From NCBI RefSeq assembly GCF_000377765.1, contig NZ_KB898666.1, positions 124,001 through 188,000 of the forward strand: a stretch of 64,000 bases of DNA. Reading direction: 5' to 3'. The notes under the pieces are model-generated. The model made no database searches, was not told the origin of the DNA, and was given only the letters and a program-made list of their open reading frames with translations. Source of the stretch: Gracilibacillus lacisalsi DSM 19029. Lineage in GTDB: Bacteria; Bacillota; Bacilli; Bacillales; Amphibacillaceae. Within the stretch, counting starts at the first letter, position 1. Every line of letters starts with the position of its first letter. Both the position numbers and the translations under genes were made by a program. This document shows positions 1-7,892 of the stretch, one piece after another.

Positions 1-637
1 TAATATTAATCTGACCTGTTCTTTTTCCTGATTGTTGCGGCAATAACTGACCAAATACTCCTACGCCTTTTTGTATAAACCCTACATTATCCACCAGTCT
101 ATTCATAATTTCTGGGTGACTTTGAATATATGAAAATGTTACTTGTTTAACATCCTCCAGTAATTTTCCTTCCCCTAATAAGACACGTGAATCAAAAAAA
201 GTGGAGAAATGGCGTAATGATTGCCAGCTTTCTTCATCAAGCCAGTCGCTGACTTGCCGCTTCCAATCTTCGATTGATTTTGTCCATCGTGATTCCGATG
301 CCATCACTTTACCTTCACACCGCTCATAACCGACTATTTCCAAACCATCGACAATCTCTGTACCTAACTTTTGAAAATAGGCTTGATGTTGTTCAGAACC
401 ATTAAAAATAATACCATGATCCTGATCACTCCAAATGGATTGTTCCCTTCTACCGGCACTACCCATCAGAAAAAAAGCGAAGGGAGCAGGGACTTCACCC
501 TGCTCTACCTTAACTTTCTCCAGTGCTAATTGTACGGTTTTTAGCATTAAATCATCGTGAAAATCGTTTAATTGTTCATGGTCCATTTGTAGGTGAATCT
601 GCTGTTCACGCCATTTCCTTATGTCTTCGTAACTCAT
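1..637 (-). CDS. DUF294-family putative nucleotidyltransferase (partial)
   Basis: Reading leftward from an ATG at 637 the frame stays open to the window edge, so the C-terminus is missing. It begins MSYEDIRKWREQQ. At about residue 60 it carries GSAGRREQ, then SDQDHG: the Gly-Ser / Asp-x-Asp signature of GlnD-like nucleotidyltransferases, in the form typical of DUF294 proteins, which often regulate nitrogen or signalling proteins. The reaction here is unknown. An in-frame ATG at 649 is possible, but a Shine-Dalgarno site (AAAGGAG) directly abuts it, so 637 is preferred. The gene lies about 35 nt behind amtB on the same strand, so cotranscription under nitrogen control is likely. It occupies the place where Bacillus has the PII gene glnK (nrgB). 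The family call is fairly sure; the function is inference. Confidence 0.75.
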   Translation of the reverse strand, partial: MSYEDIRKWREQQIHLQMDHEQLNDFHDDLMLKTVQLALEKVKVEQGEVPAPFAFFLMGSAGRREQSIWSDQDHGIIFNGSEQHQAYFQKLGTEIVDGLEIVGYERCEGKVMASESRWTKSIEDWKRQVSDWLDEESWQSLRHFSTFFDSRVLLGEGKLLEDVKQVTFSYIQSHPEIMNRLVDNVGFIQKGVGVFGQLLPQQSGKRTGQINI

Positions 638-672
638 GACGGAGGTCATCTCCTTTATCGAAGAACGATGCA

Positions 673-1938
673 TTATTTTGCTTGTTCATTCGGGTGTGGA
701 ATGTTCTCAGGATAACCATAGCTACCATGCTCACTCATGTCAAGGCCAATGATTTCCTCTTCTTCAGAAACTCTTAGTCCACCCATTACTTTATCCATAA
801 CCTTAAGGATAATGAATGATACAACAAATGCATAAGCACCAGATGCTACAACACCTAAGATTTGAACACCTAATTGCTCGAATCCACCACCGTAGAATAA
901 ACCGGGTTGACCCCAATCCATGCCGACTGACAATTCATGTGTAGCGAAGAAACCAGTTGAAATTGTACCCCAAACACCGACAGTACCGTGAACAGATAAT
1001 GCAAAGATTGGATCGTCAATTCGAGCACGATCAAAGAATCTCATACTTGCGTAAACGATCAGACCACCAATCGCACCAATCACTACTGCTGCCCATGGTT
1101 CAACGAAACCACAAGATGCTGTAATGGCTACCAGACCAGCTAATGCACCATTTAATGTCGTTGGAACATCTGCTTTCCCTGTTACTGCCCAAACGAGTAA
1201 CATTGCTGCAATTGCACCAGCTGCCGCTCCTAATTGTGTGTTTAAAATAACATAACCAAAGAATGCATCTTCCACTCCAAATGTACTTGCACCGTTGAAA
1301 CCAAACCAACCTACCCAAAGTAATAATACTGCTAATGCTGTATATACTTGGTTGTGTCCTGCTAATTCATTAGAAGAACCATCTTTATTGTATTTACCAA
1401 TACGAGGTTTTAAAATAACCGTTGCTGCTAATGCTGCCATCGCACCTGTTAAGTGTACAACTGTAGAACCAGCGAAGTCTTGCTTACCATGATCCGCTAA
1501 CCAGCCTGCACCCCAAATCCAGTGAGCAACAACCGGATAAACCAGTGCCGAGAATAAAACGGCAAATATAACATATGCTGATAATTTTGCACGTTCCGCG
1601 AAACCACCGAATGCAATGGTTAAGGCAATGAGTGCAAACATCATTTGAAACATAAAGTCAACTGCTGGGGATAACCCATCCTCACTAAATGATGTATCAC
1701 CATAGAAGAAATCAGATAAACCAATAAACATATTACCATCACCATAAATGAAGCCCCAACCAACAGCCCAGAATACGATTGAGCCGATCCCAATTGTAAA
1801 AATGGTTTTTCCGGCAATGTGGCCGGCGTTCTTCATTCGAGTAGAACCAGCCTCAAGTAAAATAAATCCACCAATCATTAATAAAACTAAAAAAGTACCA
1901 ATAATGACCCATAAATTATCCATAAGTACAGTATCCAT
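673..1938 (-). CDS. amtB: Ammonium transporter AmtB (NrgA)
   Basis: A 421-aa polytopic protein of the Amt/MEP/Rh family, which conducts ammonia/ammonium across the cytoplasmic membrane. About 11 hydrophobic segments are visible. The two pore histidines are recognisable in AGSTVVHLTGA and in SVHGTVGVWGT. The start is the ATG at 1938 (MDTVLMDNLW), preceded by AAGGAGAGGG at an 8-nt spacing; the longer upstream frame has no ribosome site. Length and N-terminus fit B. subtilis NrgA. It is followed about 35 nt later by the DUF294 gene. Two TnrA-type dyads lie upstream (2023-2039 and 1956-1972), so expression under nitrogen limitation is likely. Confidence 0.95.
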   Translation of the reverse strand: MDTVLMDNLWVIIGTFLVLLMIGGFILLEAGSTRMKNAGHIAGKTIFTIGIGSIVFWAVGWGFIYGDGNMFIGLSDFFYGDTSFSEDGLSPAVDFMFQMMFALIALTIAFGGFAERAKLSAYVIFAVLFSALVYPVVAHWIWGAGWLADHGKQDFAGSTVVHLTGAMAALAATVILKPRIGKYNKDGSSNELAGHNQVYTALAVLLLWVGWFGFNGASTFGVEDAFFGYVILNTQLGAAAGAIAAMLLVWAVTGKADVPTTLNGALAGLVAITASCGFVEPWAAVVIGAIGGLIVYASMRFFDRARIDDPIFALSVHGTVGVWGTISTGFFATHELSVGMDWGQPGLFYGGGFEQLGVQILGVVASGAYAFVVSFIILKVMDKVMGGLRVSEEEEIIGLDMSEHGSYGYPENIPHPNEQAK

Positions 1939-1955
1939 AATCTTTTCCCTCTCCT

Positions 1956-1972
1956 TGTAAATAATATTAACA
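1956..1972. promoter_or_regulatory. Second TnrA/GlnR-like dyad in amtB leader
   Basis: TGTAAATAATATTAACA also fits TGTNA-N7-TNACA. It lies 18-34 nt upstream of the amtB start codon, inside the inferred transcript, so it could act as a downstream GlnR-type site or be a chance match in AT-rich DNA. Confidence 0.4.
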
Positions 1973-2022
1973 TCAACTGTTAAATACAGTGTAAGCTGAA
2001 ATCTAGTGCTCCACAATTTTTA

Positions 2023-2039
2023 TGTAAGGTAATCTAACA
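2023..2039 (-). promoter_or_regulatory. TnrA-type operator of amtB
   Basis: TGTAAGGTAATCTAACA fits the GlnR/TnrA consensus TGTNA-N7-TNACA exactly. A candidate -10 (TACACT on the minus strand, 1988-1993) puts transcription start near 1981, so this box is centred close to -50, where TnrA activates in B. subtilis. There is no good -35, as expected of an activator-dependent promoter. Confidence 0.65.
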
Positions 2040-2084
2040 AGGTTTTTCGTAGAGGGTAATTTGGATCAGATTTGCATAAGCGAA

Positions 2085-2380
2085 ACTGGGCAACCATCGC
2101 TGGTCCATTATTAAATGCTATTTGTATGTCGATTACTTGGGTAGTAATGATGGAATATATGAGCAGCTTGACGACCACTCCGGCTACCCATTTCTCTCCG
2201 CGGGTTTGCCCGTTAGCTAACTTTCCCGAGCCGAAAATCCACTTTGCAAAGATAGTTGAGACCCTACCCGCGAAAAGCGAAATAATTAGTCGGAACCATT
2301 GGTAAATACACATAAAACATTTCAAAATAACTACTTCATTTAACACGGTGATTGCACGGTTTTATACTTTCTTGTTTGAC
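2085..2380. repeat. Degenerate copy of the composite intergenic repeat
   Basis: This gene-free stretch shares words with the segment at 12870-13190: GACCACCACTCCGGCT, GTTAGCTAACTTT and TTTCAAAATAACTACTTC, followed by TTAACAC. The central hairpin is decayed. Open frames crossing it are translations of repeat DNA and are not called as genes. The remainder of the 2017-2382 gap is the amtB promoter region. Confidence 0.6.
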
Positions 2381-2382
2381 AA

Positions 2383-2421
2383 TAAAAAAACCCCTTTCTC
2401 CAAGCTAACTGGAGAAGGGGG
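2383..2421 (-). terminator. Rho-independent terminator of the PTS gene
   Basis: On the minus strand CCCCTTCTCC pairs with GGAGAAAGGGG across a 9-nt loop, followed by seven T. It starts about 8 nt behind the stop codon of the PTS gene. Confidence 0.9.
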
Positions 2422-2428
2422 ATTACTG

Positions 2429-4354
2429 TTATTGTATTTGGTCTAACAATTGATACGCTTCTTCTGCAGATTTTACATTTAACAATTGCTCTCTAAATTG
2501 ATCATCCATTAATTTTCTGGAAAGCATCTGCAGAATCTTCAAATGTGCATCTCCTTCTGCATGCTTCGGTACGGCAATCATAAAGATTAATTTCGCTAGA
2601 GAATCATCAGCACTATGCCAATCTACTCCATCTTTTTGAAGGCCGAACACAACGCGTGGTGCTTTTACTGCATCTGACTTACCATGAGGAATAGCAACAT
2701 TCATACCGATACCTGTAGAGCTTTCTGCTTCACGATCTAATATTGCTTTTCTGAAGTCCTCTTTAGAAGTTAACACATCATTTGCATCTAATTTTGCAAT
2801 CATTTCATCAATAACTTCATCTCTGTCATTTGCTTTTATCTCTGTATCGATTAAGTTAACATTTGTAATATCTGTTAGTTTATCGATTTGTTCCACTGAT
2901 TGAGTGGCAGGTTCATCATTTATTTCTTCCTCAGCTTCTTCCAATACTGGTTTATCTACATCTTTTTTCAATAACTTGATCATGAACGCTGTCACAACCG
3001 AACCGATAATAATGGCAACGAAGAACATCAATACATTGTCAACCGCACCTAATACCCCAACAATTGGACCACCGTGTGCTACACTATCTCCAACGTTACT
3101 TAACATCGCAATAACTGAACCTGTCATCGATCCGACCATAATACTCGGGATCACACGCAAAGGATCCTGTGCCGCAAATGGAATCGCACCCTCCGTAATA
3201 CCAAAGAATCCCATTGTTAAAGATGCTTTACCAGTTTCTTGCTGGGCTTGTTCAAATTTATTTTTGAACATTAATGTAGCCAAACCTAAACCAATTGGTG
3301 GCACCGCAATCGCAACTGCAATGGGGCCCATAATTTCATAGTTACCTTCCCCAATCATGGCAGCACCAAATAAAAAGGCTACTTTATTAACCGGTCCACC
3401 CATATCAAATGAGATCATCGCACCTAAAATAAGTGCTAATAAAATCGAGCTTGTTCCTTGCATACCTGCAAGCCAACCTGTGAGTGATTCAAAAATTTGT
3501 GCTACTGGAGCACCGATTAACAATACAAAAAGAAGACCTACTACTAAAGAAGATATTACTGGAATAATAATGATTGGCATAATGGGTTGTACCATCTTTG
3601 GCACTTTAATTTTCTTAATCCATAACGCCACATAACCCGCTAAGAAACCTGCAATAATACCACCAAGGAAACCAGCACTTGCTTCGCTACCGTAAAAACT
3701 ACCATTTGCTGCAATATAACCGCCAATCATACCTGGTGCAAGACCAGGACGATCTGCTATACTGTAAGCAATATAACCAGCAAGGATTGGTACCATAAAG
3801 CTAAATGCTGCAGCACCAATCGATTCTATCGTTTTCCAAAAGGAATCCTCCGGTATTGCAATACCACCTTCTCCAGGATTACCACCTATAGTTAAAGCAA
3901 TGGCAATTAGTAAACCACCAACAACGATAAATGGCACCATAAAAGAAACACCATTCATTAAGTGACGGTAAATTGGATTTTGCTTCGTTCCTTCTGAAGC
4001 AGTCGGCATTTTTTCTTTTTTACTACTTCCTTCCCCTTTATGGACTGGAGCATCATCACTTAACGCTTGTTTAATTAAATCCTTAGGATTTCGGATCCCT
4101 TCCTGCACTCCTGCAGCTACTAATTTTTTACCAACGAAACGGGATTTATTAACCGTTTTATCTGCCGCAATAATGATCGCGTCTGCTTCTTCAATTTCAA
4201 CAGCAGTTAATTCATTTTCTGCCCCAATTGAGCCTTGCGTTTCCACTTTAATATCTATATTCATCTCTTCTGCTGCTTTTTCCAAATTCTCAGCAGCCAT
4301 ATACGTATGCGCAATCCCATTAGGACAAGATGTAATCGCTAATATTTTTGTCAT
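2429..4354 (-). CDS. PTS permease, fructose/mannose class, IIB-IIC-IIA
   Basis: A 641-aa fused phosphotransferase permease that imports and phosphorylates a sugar. Order: IIB at about 1-100 with phospho-Cys in SCPNGIAHTYMAAE; IIC at about 130-470 with many membrane segments and GGPVNK; IIA at about 510-640 with phospho-His in NVAIPHGK. The B-C-A order differs from the A-B-C order of B. subtilis FruA, so the substrate may be fructose, mannose or a derivative. Start is the ATG at 4354 (MTKILAITSC) behind GGAAGGTG; the upstream 20 codons lack a ribosome site. It has its own promoter and terminator. The PRD regulator gene immediately upstream (4838-6766) is its likely activator. Confidence 0.9.
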   Translation of the reverse strand: MTKILAITSCPNGIAHTYMAAENLEKAAEEMNIDIKVETQGSIGAENELTAVEIEEADAIIIAADKTVNKSRFVGKKLVAAGVQEGIRNPKDLIKQALSDDAPVHKGEGSSKKEKMPTASEGTKQNPIYRHLMNGVSFMVPFIVVGGLLIAIALTIGGNPGEGGIAIPEDSFWKTIESIGAAAFSFMVPILAGYIAYSIADRPGLAPGMIGGYIAANGSFYGSEASAGFLGGIIAGFLAGYVALWIKKIKVPKMVQPIMPIIIIPVISSLVVGLLFVLLIGAPVAQIFESLTGWLAGMQGTSSILLALILGAMISFDMGGPVNKVAFLFGAAMIGEGNYEIMGPIAVAIAVPPIGLGLATLMFKNKFEQAQQETGKASLTMGFFGITEGAIPFAAQDPLRVIPSIMVGSMTGSVIAMLSNVGDSVAHGGPIVGVLGAVDNVLMFFVAIIIGSVVTAFMIKLLKKDVDKPVLEEAEEEINDEPATQSVEQIDKLTDITNVNLIDTEIKANDRDEVIDEMIAKLDANDVLTSKEDFRKAILDREAESSTGIGMNVAIPHGKSDAVKAPRVVFGLQKDGVDWHSADDSLAKLIFMIAVPKHAEGDAHLKILQMLSRKLMDDQFREQLLNVKSAEEAYQLLDQIQ

Positions 4355-4387
4355 TTGTAACACACCTTCCCTTGTTGTAATTACCCA

Positions 4388-4415
4388 TAGTATACCCCTA
4401 AATTGGCTTGTCAAA
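4388..4415 (-). promoter_or_regulatory. SigA-type promoter of the PTS gene
   Basis: Minus strand: TTGACA (4410-4415), 16-nt spacer, TACTAT (4388-4393). Predicted transcription start is near 4381, about 27 nt before the ATG. Confidence 0.65.
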
Positions 4416-4458
4416 ATAAAAGAAACTTACCACTACTTCCGGCAAAAATGATTTTTTT

Positions 4459-4470
4459 GTTCAGATGAAC
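4459..4470. promoter_or_regulatory. Dyad upstream of PTS promoter
   Basis: GTTCAGATGAAC is a palindrome with 5-bp arms about 80 nt upstream of the predicted PTS transcription start. It could be a site for the neighbouring PRD-type activator. The assignment is inference. Confidence 0.35.
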
Positions 4471-4494
4471 AGGGAAAATCGCCCCATTTATTAT

Positions 4495-4800
4495 CATGAG
4501 AAAAACTGTTTCAAAACCGGGAAAGCCCACCTGGTCCTGTCCAAAGTAGTTATTTTGACATGAATAAGGCGTAACAACCGCTGCGGCTTGCCCACTTCGT
4601 TTTCCATCTACATATCATTTCAAATTGACCACCTATGATACAAAAAAACGATCATGCCGCGGATTATATTCTTTCCTATCTGAGAACAAAAGCGCAGAGC
4701 GACCGCTTAAAAACGTAGCGACTTCAGGATCAAATTGCGGTAGGTGTATTAGAGTTACTCAAAAACTTGAAAAAAGTATTTGACATTGTAGGCTAGACAA
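4495..4800. repeat. Composite intergenic repeat, hairpin deleted
   Basis: This holds the left module (GTCCTGTCCAAAGTAGTT ... GGCGTAACAACCGCTGCGGC, 4534-4585) and the right module (CTACATATCATTTC ... GCCGCGGATTATAT, 4610-4670) of the repeat described at 51345-51880. The central 115-bp hairpin is missing. A third word family follows (CGCAGAGCG, 4693 onward). No gene is seen. Confidence 0.7.
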
Positions 4801-4801
4801 T

Positions 4802-4839
4802 AAGAAATCCTTACAATTCTCAGAACTGAAAGGATTTTT
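4802..4839 (-). terminator. Terminator of the PRD regulator gene
   Basis: Minus strand: AAATCCTTTCAGTTCTGAGAA folds back with TTGTAAGGATTT, then CTTATT. It overlaps the stop codon. Confidence 0.7.
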
Positions 4840-6766
4840 AATCTATTATAGCTAAAAAATTATCCACATCTGTTACAGCGGTCAGTTTGGCAACCTTCTC
4901 AGGATTGCCTGCTAACCTAGATAACTGGTGGAATAACTTTCTTCTTTTATCGGAAGGCTCCTGTTTTAAAACGAGAAAAAATACTAAAGAGACTATTTCC
5001 GTTCCCCATGTAATCGGTTCTTTTAACGTTGCTACTATTATGGCAGACTCTTTTACTAAATTTGGGTCCCCATGAGGAATGGCAATACCACCACCGATTG
5101 CTGTAGCTGCTGCTCGTTCACGAATTAGCGCTTGATGACCATAATCCTCTTCTACCAAGCCATCATGAACTAATCTCTCTGATAATTTCTCTATTAATTC
5201 AAAGCGATGTTCTATAGCTAAATCTAAAAATACATAATCGTCTTTTAAATAACCTCTTAATACAGAATCACGATTACCTTGGCTCTTTCCAAGCAAGGCA
5301 TTACGCAGCTTATTCTTGTCATGCTCGTTAAAAAGAGGGGTAATCATCACGTATGGAATAGTTTCACTCTCTATGGGCATGGTTGAAACAATTAGGTCTA
5401 CTGACTGTTCTTTTAAAAACAGTTCCAATTTATTTTGTGGAAGTGTTGCAATAATATCGATTTCATGAAACGATGCAGCAATTTTCGAACGTAATATTTC
5501 TGATACGCCAATACCCATATGACACACAATTACTATTTTCTTGTTAAACTGTCGTTCCCCTCTTATTCGTTCCACTGAAGCTTGATAATGTAAGGTTAAA
5601 AATGCCACTTCATCTTCTGGAATTTTAAATGGCAATTCCTCTTCCATATCCTGCAATGCTGTAATTAAAGCATCAAACATAAATGGATACATCTGTTTAA
5701 TATCCGCTGCCAACGGATTTTGAACAGGGAGTTCATATTTCAATCGATTGATAACTGAATAAAGATGCACCTTTAATCCATCTTTTAATGTTTCATCCTG
5801 ACCAAAAGGCATTAATGCTAAAACACTCAGCCGTTTGGTCAGCACTTCTGTCAGCCATTCTGCTTGTCGATCAACATCCGCATCGAAGTGAGACACATCA
5901 CCATGCCTTTCCTGAAACTTTGCACCTAGAAATTGCATCGTTAAGTATACCTTTTCCTGTTCTAGGACTTTAATAACAAAGATACGCTCTAAGTCCTGCA
6001 CTAATTTCTCCATCCATTGAAATTCTTGTTTCTTTGTTATAAAAGTTATATGTTCTTTATTTATATCTACCATATGATTTGATTTCAATCTTTTCATCAT
6101 TACAATGATATAGATTTTTAAATTCTTTATACTTTCATCTGTTAGTGGTATTTGATAATGGCGAATAAAGGTTAAAAAAGATTGATCCAGTGCTTGTCGT
6201 TCATGTTCTTGCACTTGTTGATACACAAAAGAAAAATCTCGTGAGTCTTTCTCTTCTTTATAAAAATCAAGATGCTGGATTGCTATTCGAATATCCTTTT
6301 CTATTGCTTCGACTACAATACCAACTTTTTGCTTCGTCTTTATCTGTACATTTTTAGTTTTCAACCATGTTTCCATCTCTTCGATCACTTTTTTTATGGT
6401 AGAGTGTGACACAAAGTAGCGATCTGTTAACTGTTGAATGGAGATATTTTCATGAATAAGAAGCTGAAATAATATTTCTTTTTGTTCTACAACGTCCAAA
6501 ACACTTCTTTTCTCCCTATTTTCAGACTGTATGAATGATAATATCTCCTGCTTTTCGTCATCAGATATTTCAATCGATACACCGACACCAGGCTTTCTAA
6601 TCAATTGCCCATTACTTTGTTCTTTTAAAAACGATTCCACTATTTGCAAATCATTACGAATTGTTTTCTCTGAACAATTTAACTCTTCGGCTAAATGCTG
6701 CACTAAAGCTACTTGTCCATCTTCTAGCAATAATTTTTTAAAGAGAATCCGCTGCCTCTCCTTCAT
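4838..6766 (-). CDS. BglG/ManR-family PRD transcriptional activator with IIB- and IIA-like domains
   Basis: A 642-aa sugar-responsive regulator. N-terminal HTH at about 5-60 (LNCSEKTIRNDLQ), a second Mga-like HTH at about 95-150, two PTS regulation domains at about 170-390, a IIB-like domain with Cys in IVCHMGIGVSEIL at about 410, and a C-terminal fructose/mannitol-type IIA domain with His in GIAIPHGD at about 555. This domain order is that of ManR/MtlR/LicR-type DNA-binding activators; it lacks the RNA-binding CAT domain of LicT/BglG, so action at a promoter is expected. Start has GGAGGTGATTTC before ATG. It is controlled by phosphorylation from PTS components and is placed directly upstream of the PTS gene it probably activates. 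Confidence 0.9.
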   Translation of the reverse strand: MKERQRILFKKLLLEDGQVALVQHLAEELNCSEKTIRNDLQIVESFLKEQSNGQLIRKPGVGVSIEISDDEKQEILSFIQSENREKRSVLDVVEQKEILFQLLIHENISIQQLTDRYFVSHSTIKKVIEEMETWLKTKNVQIKTKQKVGIVVEAIEKDIRIAIQHLDFYKEEKDSRDFSFVYQQVQEHERQALDQSFLTFIRHYQIPLTDESIKNLKIYIIVMMKRLKSNHMVDINKEHITFITKKQEFQWMEKLVQDLERIFVIKVLEQEKVYLTMQFLGAKFQERHGDVSHFDADVDRQAEWLTEVLTKRLSVLALMPFGQDETLKDGLKVHLYSVINRLKYELPVQNPLAADIKQMYPFMFDALITALQDMEEELPFKIPEDEVAFLTLHYQASVERIRGERQFNKKIVIVCHMGIGVSEILRSKIAASFHEIDIIATLPQNKLELFLKEQSVDLIVSTMPIESETIPYVMITPLFNEHDKNKLRNALLGKSQGNRDSVLRGYLKDDYVFLDLAIEHRFELIEKLSERLVHDGLVEEDYGHQALIRERAAATAIGGGIAIPHGDPNLVKESAIIVATLKEPITWGTEIVSLVFFLVLKQEPSDKRRKLFHQLSRLAGNPEKVAKLTAVTDVDNFLAIID

Positions 6767-6827
6767 GAAATCACCTCCATCTCCAACACAACAATACTAC
6801 AAGTCACATGCAACCGCAATGTCAATC

Positions 6828-6861
6828 AAAAGGAAAAGGCACTAACCGAACTGGTTGTGCC
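6828..6861 (-). terminator. Terminator behind the 51-aa gene
   Basis: Minus strand GGCACAACC and GGTTAGTGCC pair across a 5-nt loop, followed by TTTTCCTTTT. Confidence 0.75.
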
Positions 6862-6880
6862 TTCTGCTTTACTATTTCAA

Positions 6881-7036
6881 TTATAACAATCTACCAAAGA
6901 CGTAGGTGATGAGAAACCACAAAATCCCAAAGAAAATAATTAAATAGGTTATATATTTAATTGCAGCAACGCCAACCTTACTAGAGTCTGATTTCTTCTC
7001 TTTTCTTTCGACTTCGATATCTCTGTGTTGTGTCAT
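6881..7036 (-). CDS. 51-aa single-pass membrane protein
   Basis: A short gene read directly from the minus strand: ATG at 7036, TAA at 6881-6883. The product starts MTQHRDIEVERKEKK, a charged cytoplasmic N-terminus of about 20 residues. One strong membrane segment follows (KYITYLIIFFGILWFLITYV, about 27-46) and the protein ends GRLL. GAGAGGAG precedes the start with 11-nt spacing, and a good terminator follows at 6828-6861. An overlapping frame from 7045 is short and stops early. The function is not known; small one-pass proteins of this shape are common in Bacillaceae. Confidence 0.6.
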   Translation of the reverse strand: MTQHRDIEVERKEKKSDSSKVGVAAIKYITYLIIFFGILWFLITYVFGRLL

Positions 7037-7120
7037 AAATAATCATGCTCCTCTCTTTTAGTAGCGTTACTGATGTAATACCACTTAACGAGAGTTTAAA
7101 ACAACATACTTTCAAATTAG

Positions 7121-7155
7121 AAAAAAAGCATTAGCACACAAAATTCTTTGTGTGC
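7121..7155 (-). terminator. Terminator of the CDGSH gene
   Basis: Minus strand AGCACACAAA and TTTGTGTGCT form a 10-bp stem with a 4-nt loop; AATGC and seven T follow. Confidence 0.9.
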
Positions 7156-7164
7156 TTGTCAAAC

Positions 7165-7377
7165 TTATTTCGCTCTGATTTGGTCCTGAAAACCAATTTC
7201 TTTGTGTGATCCATCACAGAACGGTTTGTTTTTGGATGCACCACATCGGCATAAGGAAAATTTTGTTTTTGTTTCGAATGGATTTCCCTCTGCATCCACT
7301 AATTCAACATCTCCTGTTACCAAAATCGATCCATTGTCCCTTACTTTTAATTGTACTTTATTGTTAGTCTCACTCAT
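7165..7377 (-). CDS. CDGSH iron-sulfur domain protein
   Basis: A 70-aa protein. At about residues 43-58 it carries CRCGASKNKPFCDGSH, the complete Cys-x-Cys...Cys-Asp-Gly-Ser-His set that binds a redox-active 2Fe-2S cluster in mitoNEET-like proteins. It is a cytosolic single-CDGSH form with no membrane segment. The start has AGAGGGGGT 8 nt upstream. It is monocistronic with a strong terminator. The physiological role of bacterial members is poorly defined. Confidence 0.92.
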   Translation of the reverse strand: MSETNNKVQLKVRDNGSILVTGDVELVDAEGNPFETKTKFSLCRCGASKNKPFCDGSHKEIGFQDQIRAK

Positions 7378-7489
7378 CTTTTATTACCCCCTCTACAAAT
7401 TTTAACTGAGTTTCTTCGCTTCTGTCTATCATCACTTGTATAAAATATTATGCTTTTTCACACATTAAAATGAAAGGCGGGATAAAAAG

Positions 7490-7858
7490 ATGGAAAATCA
7501 TGAACATGTAAACTATTTTGATCAATCAATAGCAGATTTCAAACGTGGTACTAGAAGAATGGAAGAATACTTACCGGAAATGACGAGAGGATATTTCGAG
7601 TTTACCGAAGAGGCATTTAAGGATGGAACAATTGCTAAAAAAGAAAAGCAACTCATGGCGCTAGCGATTAGTATTTATGCCCAGGACGAGTATTGTATTA
7701 TTTATCATTCAAAAGGTGCTGTCGAAAACGGTGCTAGCCAGGAGGAACTAATGGAAACAATTGCTGTTAGCGCAGCACTAGGCGGAGGTGCAGCATTCGC
7801 CCAGGCCGTAACCCTCGCCACAGACTCCTATGCGCACTATCAACAAAAACTACATTAA
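7490..7858 (+). CDS. Carboxymuconolactone decarboxylase-family protein (YurZ-like)
   Basis: A 122-aa protein of the AhpD/CMD fold. The helical core has ALAISIYAQDEYCIIYHSKG: Cys and His are kept at the spacing of the second half of the CxxCxxxH motif, but the first Cys is replaced by Asp. A thioredoxin-like AhpD disulfide activity is therefore unlikely. The N-terminus and length resemble B. subtilis YurZ. AAAGGCGGG stands 8 nt before the ATG, and a terminator follows directly. Substrate unknown. Confidence 0.8.
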   Translation: MENHEHVNYFDQSIADFKRGTRRMEEYLPEMTRGYFEFTEEAFKDGTIAKKEKQLMALAISIYAQDEYCIIYHSKGAVENGASQEELMETIAVSAALGGGAAFAQAVTLATDSYAHYQQKLH

Positions 7859-7863
7859 GTATA

Positions 7864-7890
7864 ACCGGGCCAATCTTGAGCCCGGTTTTT
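7864..7890 (+). terminator. Rho-independent terminator
   Basis: ACCGGGC and GCCCGGT pair across a short loop and are followed by TTTT, 6 nt behind the CMD-family gene. Confidence 0.9.
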
Positions 7891-7892
7891 CA

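Noticed and set aside
2020-2346. Open frames of 108 and 77 codons over the 2.2-kb repeat
   Set aside because: The sequence is a decayed intergenic repeat shared with 12.9 kb; no ribosome site or recognisable domain.
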